Source: Filomicrobium sp. (GTDB lineage Bacteria > Pseudomonadota > Alphaproteobacteria > Rhizobiales > Hyphomicrobiaceae). From it: 64,000 bases of DNA. Every line of letters begins with the position of its first letter. Positions within the stretch are counted from its first letter, which is position 1. The stretch is taken from NCBI GenBank assembly GCA_017792465.1, contig CP051234.1, positions 4,372,501 to 4,436,500 on the forward strand, written 5' to 3'. Below the pieces are notes generated by a model that made no database searches, was not told where the DNA came from, and worked only from the letters and a program-made list of their open reading frames with translations. The position numbers were made by a program, and so were the translations under genes. This document shows, in pieces, positions 8,326-16,502 of the stretch.

Positions 8326-9378
8326 ATGCGCATCTTGCTTGTCAGTCCGGGTAACAATCAGAAGTACGGTGGAGGGTTCTATTACGCTTTCCACCGGCGG
8401 ATCATGAACGGCCTCATCCGCAACGGTCATTTCGTCTATCCTTATTCCGATCGCGACACGGCAGACTATGCGCTGGGCGTCCGGCGGATTGGCAAGTGGA
8501 TGGCGAACCAGCGGCTGATTGAAATCGCTGCCGAGATGAAGCCGGCGTTCGTCATCCTTCTGCAAAGCCATCTGATCGAGCCGGACTCTTTGCAGCAACT
8601 GCGAGATGCCGTGCCGGAAGTGAAGATCGCGGCGATCTCGATCGATGACATTCAGCATCAAACGCCGGCCGACCAATTCGCACATCTTCTGCAGGGCGCC
8701 GACTTCGGTTTTGCGACGACCGGCGGCGAGACTTTGCGGCGCTTTTCGTCAGACAAGACGGTTGCCTATATTCCCAATCCGGTTGACCTGTCGATCGATA
8801 CGGAGACCGCGCATACCTCCGCGGTGCACGACTACGATTTGATCTTTGCTGGGCATCAGCCGCCGTCTGATCCGCGGTGGGGTTTGATCGATCAGTTGAT
8901 GGCGCGGCTTCCGGTCGAGACGCGATGCGGGTTGTTTGGCAAGCGGCAGGCAAAGCAACTGAGCGGTTACGCCTATATCCAGGCGCTGGGCGTTTCGAAG
9001 ATCGGTTTGAATCTCAACCGTCGTGACGGCGATCTTTATGCCTCCGACCGGATGGCGCAATTGCTGGGCAACGGACTGCTCTTAGCGACCAACCGTGCGT
9101 CCGGTTACGACGCCGTCTTCAGCGAGGACGAGATGCTGTTCTTTTCCTCTTTGGAAGAACTGGCCGATCGCGTGGCTTGGGCGCTTAGCTCCGGGGACGA
9201 CTGGCGTGCGATGGCACGCGCCGGTCAGGACAAAGCGATTGCGACCATGAGCGAAACAGTCGTTGCGCGATTTATCGTCGACCTTTGCTTTGGCGCTGAA
9301 ATCTCAAACGAATGGGCTTTCAAGGATCATATTTTCCGCGCCGAGAAAGCTGCGCGGGCAGCGGCGGCTGGGGCTTAA
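8326..9378 (+). CDS. CgeB-like glycosyltransferase family protein
   Basis: A 350-residue cytoplasmic protein. The N-terminus MRILLVSPGNNQKYGGGFYY resembles the Rossmann start of GT-B glycosyltransferases. The C-terminal half has the Glyco_trans_1_2 pattern: GLNLNRRDGDLYASDRM, LLGNGLLLATN, FFSSLEELADRV. That pattern is typical of CgeB/spore-maturation-like transferases, which modify polysaccharides or flagellin; the acceptor is unknown. The start at 8326 is chosen because it begins the beta strand; no good ribosome site is visible. It sits between ilvI and ilvH with no biosynthetic relation to them. Confidence 0.7.
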   Translation: MRILLVSPGNNQKYGGGFYYAFHRRIMNGLIRNGHFVYPYSDRDTADYALGVRRIGKWMANQRLIEIAAEMKPAFVILLQSHLIEPDSLQQLRDAVPEVKIAAISIDDIQHQTPADQFAHLLQGADFGFATTGGETLRRFSSDKTVAYIPNPVDLSIDTETAHTSAVHDYDLIFAGHQPPSDPRWGLIDQLMARLPVETRCGLFGKRQAKQLSGYAYIQALGVSKIGLNLNRRDGDLYASDRMAQLLGNGLLLATNRASGYDAVFSEDEMLFFSSLEELADRVAWALSSGDDWRAMARAGQDKAIATMSETVVARFIVDLCFGAEISNEWAFKDHIFRAEKAARAAAAGA

Positions 9379-9390
9379 GAGGTAATGGGA

Positions 9391-10071
9391 ATGCATCTTG
9401 TCATCGCAAACAAGCTTTATTCGTCGTGGTCTCTGCGGCCGTGGCTTGTGCTCAAAGAAAACGGCATCGCTTTCGAGGAGACGGTTATTCCTTTGCGGCA
9501 GCCCGATACGAAAGAGCGCATCCGCAAATACTCGCCGACGGGGCTGGTGCCGGTGCTGATCGACGGCGATGCGGTCGTGTGGGAGAGCGTGGCGATCATC
9601 AGCTATCTCGCAGACCGTTTCCCTGAAAAGCCGATCTGGCCCAAGGGTGGCAATGCTGTGCTGGCGCAGGCGAAATCTGTCGCGGTTGAGATGCACTCGG
9701 GTTTCAAGACGCTGCGTCAGTTGTGTCCGATGAATCTTGGCAAGCGTTTCAAGGCTCCGGAAATGACCGACGATTTGCGCGCCGACATCGAGCGGCTGGA
9801 ATATTTGTGGAGCGATACTCGGCGCCGTTTCGGCGGCGATGGCGGTTATCTGTTCGGCGCATTTTCCGGGGTCGACGCGATGTACGCGCCGGTCGTCACG
9901 CGGCTGGAAACCTATCAATTGCCGGTCAGCTCAGAAACGCGTGCCTACATGGATACGGTTCTAAGTAATCCATCGTTCCTGGAATGGAAGCGCCAGGCGT
10001 TCGAGGAACCCTGGACGATTGAAGCCTATGAGGAAGGCCAGGTGCTTGTCGAAGACTTGCGTTCGACATAG
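9391..10071 (+). CDS. Glutathione S-transferase family protein
   Basis: A 226-residue GST. The N-terminal thioredoxin fold carries NKLYSSWSLRPWLVL, where the Ser pair is the usual catalytic position, then the cis-Pro segment GLVPVLIDG and WESVAIISYLADRFP that binds the gamma-glutamyl group. The C-terminal helical domain covers about residues 85-220. The SSWSLRPW signature resembles the maleylacetoacetate isomerase/YfcF side of the family, but substrate is not clear. ATG 9391 has AGAGG 8 bases upstream; ATG 9385 is too close to it. It lies between the glycosyltransferase and ilvH. Confidence 0.85.
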   Translation: MHLVIANKLYSSWSLRPWLVLKENGIAFEETVIPLRQPDTKERIRKYSPTGLVPVLIDGDAVVWESVAIISYLADRFPEKPIWPKGGNAVLAQAKSVAVEMHSGFKTLRQLCPMNLGKRFKAPEMTDDLRADIERLEYLWSDTRRRFGGDGGYLFGAFSGVDAMYAPVVTRLETYQLPVSSETRAYMDTVLSNPSFLEWKRQAFEEPWTIEAYEEGQVLVEDLRST

Positions 10072-10134
10072 CGGCCGCGGAGAGCGTTCCGAAAAACAAT
10101 TCAAAACACCACCGAAACGAGAAGAGAAACGACA

Positions 10135-10683
10135 ATGGCCCAAGCACAAAAACAGTCTCATTATCCAAGCCAGTTGAAGGAAGAAGCCGAAGTCCAGCGG
10201 ACGCTGTCGGTCATCGTCGATAACGAGCCCGGCGTTCTTGCACGCGTCATCGGGCTCTTCTCTGGCCGGGGCTATAACATCGACTCGCTGACGGTGACGG
10301 AGACCGAGCACGAAGCCCATATTTCTCGCATCACGATCATGACCACCGGGACGCCGATGGTGATCGAGCAGATCAAGCATCAGCTGGAGCGGCTCGTCCC
10401 TGTGCACCGCGTCCATGACCTGACACTCGAAGGCGAGCCCCTTGAACGCGAGCTGGCGCTCATCAAGGTTCAGGGCAGGGGCGAGAAGCGTATCGAAGCG
10501 TTGCGCATGGCGGAAATCTACCGCGCCAACGTCATCGACGCGTCGACCGAGCATTTCGTGTTCGAGATGACGGGGCGGGCGCGCGAGATCGAGCAGTTCA
10601 TCGTCATCATGTCGGAGCTTGGCATGATCGAAATGGCGCGCACCGGTATCGCTGCGATTGCGCGCGGCAAGGCTGACGTTTGA
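10135..10683 (+). CDS. ilvH: Acetolactate synthase small (regulatory) subunit
   Basis: A 182-residue subunit that activates the IlvI catalytic subunit and confers valine feedback inhibition. The N-terminal ACT domain reads TLSVIVDNEPGVLARVIGLFSGRGYNIDSL, the classic valine-binding segment. The C-terminal domain includes ERELALIKVQG and FVFEMTGRAREIEQFI. The length is slightly above the usual 160-175 because of a charged N-terminal extension. A strong intrinsic terminator follows at 10718. Separation from ilvI by three genes is unusual; the two are normally adjacent. Confidence 0.95.
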   Translation: MAQAQKQSHYPSQLKEEAEVQRTLSVIVDNEPGVLARVIGLFSGRGYNIDSLTVTETEHEAHISRITIMTTGTPMVIEQIKHQLERLVPVHRVHDLTLEGEPLERELALIKVQGRGEKRIEALRMAEIYRANVIDASTEHFVFEMTGRAREIEQFIVIMSELGMIEMARTGIAAIARGKADV

Positions 10684-10717
10684 GACCGCTTCTCAATCGC
10701 GTGTTTTGAAAAAGAGC

Positions 10718-10756
10718 AAACGGCGCAGAAGACTTCGGTCCTCTGCGCCGTTTTTG
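10718..10756 (+). terminator. Intrinsic terminator after ilvH
   Basis: AAACGGCGCAGA (10718-10729) pairs with TCTGCGCCGTTT (10742-10753), leaving a 12-base loop, and the stem runs directly into a T-run. This is a textbook rho-independent terminator. Confidence 0.88.
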
Positions 10757-10788
10757 CATTTTGAATTCTTGCTCGGGTGTTCGGCCGG

Positions 10789-11304
10789 TTAGGTGCCGAA
10801 GGCGCCTTTTTTAGCGCCGCCGGAGTAGGTCTGATAGGCGACGACGGCGCTGCGCGAGAATTCCAGCGTCAGATCTTTTTCGAGGTAGATTGTGTTGGAG
10901 CTGTCGCGAAAGCCTTTTTCGCCGCCCGTTGCTGCATAAAGCGGCCTGCCGACAGGTTCGGCGTTTTCGGCTTTGGGAAGTTCGACGTAAAAGCCGATGA
11001 GGCGGGGACGGTATTTGTTTTCAAGCGTGCGTTCGCAACTGCGTTCACTGGCTTCGCAGATCCGCTTGCTGGAATAGGATGGGCTTTTCTCGTTGTGCTC
11101 TTGAATCGCGACCTTGATCGCGGCTGAGCACTTCTCGTAGCTGAAGCTGGCGTTGCCGGCGCAGTCGTTGGTCGAGGTGAAGATGCCGCGCGGGCCGCCG
11201 CCGCTGGTGAGGGGCGAATCCCCGCCGCCACAGCCGGCCAGTGCGATTGATGCAGTTGCAAGTGTAAGCGCGGCGATACGCTTTGTTCGGGTGAATTCGA
11301 ACAT
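10789..11304 (-). CDS. Putative lipoprotein, DUF1190/YgiB-like
   Basis: A 171-residue protein with a lipoprotein signal: MFEFTRTKR, a hydrophobic stretch, and the lipobox LAGC (Cys24), so it should be diacylated and membrane anchored. The mature part has a Cys pattern (NDCAG, YEKCSAAIK, KRICEAS, RSCERT) that resembles DUF1190 proteins such as E. coli YgiB, including the alanine-rich helix and a P-S-Y segment between them. Function of that family is unknown. AAGGA lies 8 bases before the ATG. It converges on the ilvH terminator and stands alone. Confidence 0.7.
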   Translation of the reverse strand: MFEFTRTKRIAALTLATASIALAGCGGGDSPLTSGGGPRGIFTSTNDCAGNASFSYEKCSAAIKVAIQEHNEKSPSYSSKRICEASERSCERTLENKYRPRLIGFYVELPKAENAEPVGRPLYAATGGEKGFRDSSNTIYLEKDLTLEFSRSAVVAYQTYSGGAKKGAFGT

Positions 11305-11497
11305 CGGGCCAATCCTTCTTCACGTAATCGCCTGGAGCTTAAATCGAAAGCCGTTGAAGGTCGGTTAACGGCTCGTTAGGGCCTTGGTGGGCGGACAGGC
11401 TGAGTTTTTGCGATTAAGGTGGTTGGGCTGGTGTTCGTTGGCTTGCCGTGAGGCCTTTCGAGAACACGGTGTGCAATCAGTTAACAGGGTGCCGTGA

Positions 11498-12673
11498 ATG
11501 AAGCCCCTGCGGGAGGTTTATCCGAACTTAAGGCAGCGCATGTTCGAGGTGCTCGAACATGGGCGCAGGCGGGATTTTGTTGCGCGCGTGCTCGACATCT
11601 TCCTTGTCGTTCTGGTTCTGGCGAACGTCGTTATCGTGATTGCCCAGTCGGTGCCGGAGGTGTCCGCGCGCCATGGCACCTTGCTGTTAGTGCTCGACCG
11701 GCTCTGCGTTCTCGTTTTCGCGATTGAATTTGCCGCCAGGGTTTGGGTGGCGTCCGAGCATCCAATGCTGAAAGGCCATAGCGAACTTGGAGCGCGGTTG
11801 CGCTTCATGGGCACGCCGATGATGGTCGTCGACGCGCTGGCGCTGCTCCCGTGGCTATTGGAAGTCTTGTTTCCCTCAAGTGTGCTGGCGCCGCTGACGC
11901 GGATTGTGCGGCTGTTGAAGCTGGCGCGCTATTCGCCCGCACTTGCAACGATGGGGCGCGTGGTGGCTTCCGAATGGCGTGCGCTTCTCGCCTGCGTTTT
12001 CATCTTAGGCAGCGTGATGCTGATCGCGGCGGCGGTGATGTTTGCGGTTGAAGGTCAGCGGCAGCCCGAGCGCCTGGGCGATCTGCCCAAAGCGATCTGG
12101 TGGTCGGCGGCGATGCTGGCCAAGATCGGAGGCGGGGAAACCGAACCGGTCACCACGCTCGGGCGGTTGGTGGCGGCCATCACGGTGATGATGGGCATCT
12201 TTTGCTTTGCGCTGCCGGTGGCGATTATCGGGCGCGGCTTTTACGAAGAGATCCGCCGGCGCGATTTCGTGGTGACTTTTGCCATGGTTGCACGGGTGCC
12301 GCTTTTCACGCGGCTCGATGCGCCAGCGATTGCCGATCTCGTCAGTATCTTGCGGGCGCGTACGGTTTCGGCAGGGACGGTGATTATCCGCAAGGGCGAT
12401 CCTGGCGACGCGATGTTCTTCGTGGCGAGCGGCAAAGTCGAAGTGGCGACAGGATCGGAGGTCGTCCGCCTCACGGAGGGGAGCTTCTTTGGCGAGATGG
12501 CGCTTTTGACTCGCGAACCACGCTCGGCGACGGTGACGGCGCTGGCTTCGACCGACCTATTGGTTCTCGATGTCGACGACTTCTTGAAGCTGCTCGATCG
12601 GCTGCCGACGTTCAAAGAGCAGGTCGAGGAGATTGCGCGCGAGCGCCGCGCGGCGAATGTCAAACAGCTGTAG
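11498..12673 (+). CDS. Cyclic-nucleotide-gated channel-like protein with non-canonical pore
   Basis: A 391-residue protein built like MlotiK1-type bacterial CNG channels: six membrane segments (about residues 30-245), then a cyclic-nucleotide-binding domain (about 265-380) with GTVIIRKGDPGDAMFFV and the phosphate-binding FGEMALLTREPRSATV. The S4-like segment LTRIVRLLKLARY has few arginines, as in non-voltage-gated members. The pore helix WWSAAMLA is followed by KIGGGE (209-214) where K+ channels have T-V/I-G-Y-G-D, so ion selectivity is likely altered. Domain order and length are normal. The ligand (cAMP or cGMP) cannot be assigned. Confidence 0.82.
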   Translation: MKPLREVYPNLRQRMFEVLEHGRRRDFVARVLDIFLVVLVLANVVIVIAQSVPEVSARHGTLLLVLDRLCVLVFAIEFAARVWVASEHPMLKGHSELGARLRFMGTPMMVVDALALLPWLLEVLFPSSVLAPLTRIVRLLKLARYSPALATMGRVVASEWRALLACVFILGSVMLIAAAVMFAVEGQRQPERLGDLPKAIWWSAAMLAKIGGGETEPVTTLGRLVAAITVMMGIFCFALPVAIIGRGFYEEIRRRDFVVTFAMVARVPLFTRLDAPAIADLVSILRARTVSAGTVIIRKGDPGDAMFFVASGKVEVATGSEVVRLTEGSFFGEMALLTREPRSATVTALASTDLLVLDVDDFLKLLDRLPTFKEQVEEIARERRAANVKQL

Positions 12674-12818
12674 CTGCAAGCTGTTGATTGCTGGTTGATT
12701 CGCAGTGGGTGGCGTGTGCGCAGCTTGTGAACTGAACGCTGTGTCGCCTCCTACCTGCCTTACGAATCAGACATGTTCATAGAGAATTGCGCACGACGCG
12801 TTCTTGATTGAGCATGGG

Positions 12819-13868
12819 ATGAAAGCGAACCAACGCTTCACATTATTGGCCGTAGTGGTTTCCTGCGTCATCAGCGCGGGGACGGCGGCTGCACTCATCA
12901 GCATCGGCCCGTCTGTGACAACGGCGGTCGAGGTCCCGCAGGAGGCCGAGCAGTTGCCGCAAGACGTGGCGCGTCTGCGTCCAACGCTTGTGTCTTTGCC
13001 CGAGCCTTTGGAGATTCCACAACCGGCGCCCGTGACGCGGCCATCGCGGTTCGACTTCGTGCATCCGGATGCTGATGCAATCGAACTTCCCGATGAAGTC
13101 GTCACGGCTGCGGCTGATCCGGAAACCTGGTCGGTCGAGGTAACGGAACGCCCGGTGACTTCACCGACGCGGCGTTCGGCTTCGAGGTCCACGTCCAAAC
13201 GCACGAAGAAAAAGTCCAAGCGGCGCTACACCCTGAAAGAGCGTCTGGCGGAAATTTCGCCGACGGCGTTGCCGCGGGTCATGGCCAAATTCAATTCCGC
13301 CAAGGTTGCCTGGCCGCCCGCGGAAATTGCGCTGGTTGCGATCAAGGACAAGCGCGGCCTGGAGCTTTACGCCCGGCCCGAGAATGGCAGCTGGAGTTTC
13401 GTCCATCGCTATAAGGTGCTGGCGGCGAGTGGGCGTAGCGGGCCGAAGCTCTTGCGCGGCGACCGGCAGGTGCCCGAGGGCGTCTATCGGATTTCCTACC
13501 TCAACCCGAATAGCGCCTATCATGTTTCGATGCGGGTGAATTACCCCAACGCGTTCGACCGCAAGATGGCCAAGGAGGATGGCCGTAAGGATCTTGGCGG
13601 TGACATCATGATCCACGGCAAGAACGTTTCGGCCGGCTGTATCGCGGTTGGCGACAAATCGGCCGAAGAGCTGTTCGTCGCGGCGGCGGAAGTTGGCATA
13701 CGGAATGTCAAAGTCGTGATCGCGCCGACCGATTTTCGTAGCAAGGAAGCAATTTCGGTCAACAAAGGGCCTAAGTGGGTACCCAAGCTTTATACTGAGA
13801 TCGCCAGCGTCATGGCGGACTACAAGGCCCCCGCCGAGCCGAGCCTATTGTCTTTGCTGGGATTTTGA
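12819..13868 (+). CDS. L,D-transpeptidase (YkuD domain), YafK/DpaA-like
   Basis: A 349-residue envelope protein. It has an N-terminal membrane anchor or signal (about residues 7-30), a Pro/Arg-rich linker up to about 145 with a basic KRTKKKSKRR cluster, and a C-terminal YkuD domain. The catalytic motif is IMIHGKNVSAGCIAVG with His266 and Cys274. The LNPNSAYHVSM and NYPNAFDR segments point to the YafK/DpaA branch, which in E. coli detaches lipoprotein from peptidoglycan; other members crosslink it. The ATG at 12819 is preferred over an upstream TTG at 12804. Which reaction it performs is not decided by sequence. Confidence 0.87.
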   Translation: MKANQRFTLLAVVVSCVISAGTAAALISIGPSVTTAVEVPQEAEQLPQDVARLRPTLVSLPEPLEIPQPAPVTRPSRFDFVHPDADAIELPDEVVTAAADPETWSVEVTERPVTSPTRRSASRSTSKRTKKKSKRRYTLKERLAEISPTALPRVMAKFNSAKVAWPPAEIALVAIKDKRGLELYARPENGSWSFVHRYKVLAASGRSGPKLLRGDRQVPEGVYRISYLNPNSAYHVSMRVNYPNAFDRKMAKEDGRKDLGGDIMIHGKNVSAGCIAVGDKSAEELFVAAAEVGIRNVKVVIAPTDFRSKEAISVNKGPKWVPKLYTEIASVMADYKAPAEPSLLSLLGF

Positions 13869-13959
13869 TGCCCGTTTAATCTGACGCGGTGCGGGACCGC
13901 TGGTACGTTCGTTCTGAGGTGCCAGTCGATGTTAGGGCACGTTCAGGAGCACTCAATCT

Positions 13960-14457
13960 ATGTTTTCGAATCTCAGACTTCGCCAGTTCACTGTTGTCGG
14001 GCTTGGACTGATCCTTGTCAGTTTCTTCAGCGTCGGTGTCAGCGCACAAGACGCAAAACTGAAAGCCGGCACGCTCACCTGCAAGGGAAAGGGCACGGTC
14101 GGTCTTGTGCTTGGCTCGAAGGAGAGTCTGGAGTGTAATTTTGCGCCAATTGGTTCCGGACCGACGCATTATTACGACGGCACGATCACCAGGGTCGGTA
14201 TCGATATCGGGGTGCGCGGTGGCAGCGTTTTGGTTTGGACCGTATTGGGTTCGACGACCGAACTGCCCTACGAGGCTTTGGGCGGTACGTTCTCAGGTGT
14301 CTCGGCCGACGTTGCGGCCGGCATAGGCGTCGGCGCCAACGTGCTCATTGGGGGCAATGCCAAATCGATCGTTCTACAGCCGATCAGCGTCAAGGGCGGA
14401 ACTGGGGTTTCGCTGGCCGCCGGTGTGGCCGGGCTGAACCTGGTGCCTCTGCGCTAA
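13960..14457 (+). CDS. DUF992 exported protein
   Basis: A 165-residue protein with a signal peptide (MFSNLRLRQFTVVG, hydrophobic core, VSAQD cleavage region). The mature part fits DUF992, an alphaproteobacterial family of unknown function: KAGTLTCKGKGTVGLVLGSKES, CNFAP, YDGTI, GIDIGV and a Gly/Ala-rich C-terminus with GIGVGANVLIGG and GLNLVPLR. Two cysteines (about 42 and 60) could form a disulfide in the periplasm. AGGAG lies 10 bases before ATG. It appears monocistronic. Confidence 0.82.
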   Translation: MFSNLRLRQFTVVGLGLILVSFFSVGVSAQDAKLKAGTLTCKGKGTVGLVLGSKESLECNFAPIGSGPTHYYDGTITRVGIDIGVRGGSVLVWTVLGSTTELPYEALGGTFSGVSADVAAGIGVGANVLIGGNAKSIVLQPISVKGGTGVSLAAGVAGLNLVPLR

Positions 14458-14645
14458 GACGAACATTTCACGTCTATTCATCGCCGTCTGGAAGCTTCGT
14501 TGGGGCTTCCGGGCGGCATTTGTTTGCATCCTGTGCGAGGCTGTTAACCTTGCTCGTTCATCGTAGGGCGGCTGGGGATCTGAAAGTCCTTGCGGCGGCC
14601 TGATCAGCTGTGGCGGGTCTTCCGGCGTTGGCCTATGCTGGCTCG

Positions 14646-16502
14646 ATGATTGGCATTCGATATTTCCGTGCTGCCGTGTTCTTGCTGGCCGCTCTGGCGG
14701 TGGGCGGGCTACTTTATGGCACATATCGGTATGCCTACGAGCAGATCGTCGCAGAGCTTCACGAGCGCGCGAAATCGCGGCTCAAGATTGTCGTCGCCAA
14801 CCTGCAAGGCGAACTCGACAAGTATAGTTTTCAGCCGAAACTCCTGGCGCGCGAACCTTATGTTCATGATGCGCTGGCGCACCCTCTCAACCGCAGGCTG
14901 GTCGATCGCGCCAATACCGCGCTGGCGCAAGTCAACGGCGTGACGGGGGCGCTGGCGACCTATCTGATGGACCGGTCCGGCACTACGATCGCGTCAAGCA
15001 ACTGGGCGCTTGAGACGTCTTTTGTCGGCAAGAATTTTTCTTTCAGGCCGTATTTCCATCAAGCCTTGGAGGGGCGGCTCGGACGCTTTTTTGCGCTCGG
15101 CACGACGTCGGGAGAGCGCGGCTATTATTTTTCTTTTCCCGTGCGGATTGCTGGCGAGATCAAGGGGGTTGTCGTCGTCAAAATGGCGGTGACGCTGCTT
15201 GAGCAGACGTGGCAGTCGGAAGCCGATGAGTTCGTTGCGCTGGACGAAAACGGCATCATCTTTTTGAGCACGGAACCGTCGTGGGTCTTCAAGGCATTTC
15301 ATCCACTTGAGGAAGCCAAACGCAATGCGTTGGAGGAGGGGCGGCAATATGCAGGGCGCAGGTTGAACAACCTGGAGATCACTCATGTGTCGGGCCAGCC
15401 CTTGGTGCGTTTGGCAGGCAGTACTTTGGGTGAGACCGAAGATGACAGGGTTGCGACGGCGCCGACGAGCTATGTGCTGGCTTCAAAAACCATTCCGGCC
15501 GGATGGAAGGTGATGGTTCTGGCGAACGCCGGTGAGATCGGCCCGCGGGTTCGGTTGGCTTTGCTGGTTGTCGGCTTCATGGCGTTCAGCGCGGTTCTTG
15601 TCGTCGTCAACATCGTGCAGCGGCGTCGGCGGCTCACCGAACGCATGGCGATGGAGGAGCAGGCGCGCGCGCAATTGGAGGCGACCGTTGCTGACCGGAC
15701 CCGGGATTTGAGCGAGGCGGTCGAGCGTCTGAGCGACGAAGTTGCCGAGCGGCAGCGGACCGAAGACCATCTTTGCAAGACGCAGGAGGAGTTGATCCAA
15801 GCCTCCAAGCTTGCGGCTCTGGGCAACCTTTCTGCTGGCCTCAGCCATGAACTCAACCAGCCTTTGACGGCCATCCGCAATTATTCGGAGAATGCGCGGG
15901 TTTATCTGGACCGGGGCAATGCGGACATGGCGCTTTCGAACCTCGGGCGCATTGCCGAGATGAGCGACCGTATGGCTCGCATCATCAAGAATTTGCGGAC
16001 GTTTGCGCGTAATGAAACGGTTGGTGTGCGACCGACCAGACTTCTATTTGCCATCCGCAATGCGATTGCGCTTCTGGAAGCGGAAATCGAGAAGGCGGGC
16101 GTGACGGTGGTTCTTGAGCAGGGCGATGAAACGATCGCTGTGAAGGGTGGGGAGGTTCGCTTGCAGCAGGTGTTTGTCAATCTCATTTCGAATGCGCTCG
16201 ATGCGATGGCGAATGTCCCGGAGCGACGCCTTTTTATTGCTGTTGTCGCGGATGAGCAGATCGCCGAAGTCAAGTTGCGAGATACTGGCACCGGTGTGGA
16301 TCCGTCGGTCATAGACCGGGTCTTCGATCCGTTTGTTACGACCAAAGATGTCGGCAAGGGAACTGGGCTGGGGCTTTCCATCACGTTCGGTATCATCAAG
16401 CAGTTCGGAGGCACGATCTCGGTGCAAAATAGCGATGAAGGTGGAGCGGAATTCAAGGTCCGGCTGCTGCGTGCGGAGCGTCACCAGGAGGCTGCTGAGT
16501 GA
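14646..16502 (+). CDS. dctB: C4-dicarboxylate sensor histidine kinase DctB
   Basis: A 618-residue membrane kinase. Two membrane segments (about residues 5-30 and 295-320) flank a large periplasmic sensing domain of the double-Cache type that in DctB binds succinate, malate or fumarate. A coiled coil leads to the kinase core: H-box SHELNQPLTAIRNY with His401, N-box LISNALDAM, G1 DTGTGV and G2 GKGTGLGLSI. It phosphorylates DctD, whose start overlaps its stop by four bases (GTGA). A GTG at 14610 would add 12 residues; the ATG is preferred because the membrane segment follows at once. Its target promoter is very likely the sigma-54 promoter at 18045. Confidence 0.9.
   Translation: MIGIRYFRAAVFLLAALAVGGLLYGTYRYAYEQIVAELHERAKSRLKIVVANLQGELDKYSFQPKLLAREPYVHDALAHPLNRRLVDRANTALAQVNGVTGALATYLMDRSGTTIASSNWALETSFVGKNFSFRPYFHQALEGRLGRFFALGTTSGERGYYFSFPVRIAGEIKGVVVVKMAVTLLEQTWQSEADEFVALDENGIIFLSTEPSWVFKAFHPLEEAKRNALEEGRQYAGRRLNNLEITHVSGQPLVRLAGSTLGETEDDRVATAPTSYVLASKTIPAGWKVMVLANAGEIGPRVRLALLVVGFMAFSAVLVVVNIVQRRRRLTERMAMEEQARAQLEATVADRTRDLSEAVERLSDEVAERQRTEDHLCKTQEELIQASKLAALGNLSAGLSHELNQPLTAIRNYSENARVYLDRGNADMALSNLGRIAEMSDRMARIIKNLRTFARNETVGVRPTRLLFAIRNAIALLEAEIEKAGVTVVLEQGDETIAVKGGEVRLQQVFVNLISNALDAMANVPERRLFIAVVADEQIAEVKLRDTGTGVDPSVIDRVFDPFVTTKDVGKGTGLGLSITFGIIKQFGGTISVQNSDEGGAEFKVRLLRAERHQEAAE

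Noticed and set aside
14489-14511. Possible terminator GGAAGC-N9-GCTTCC after the DUF992 gene
   Set aside because: The stem is only 6 bp and no T-run follows directly; too weak to list.
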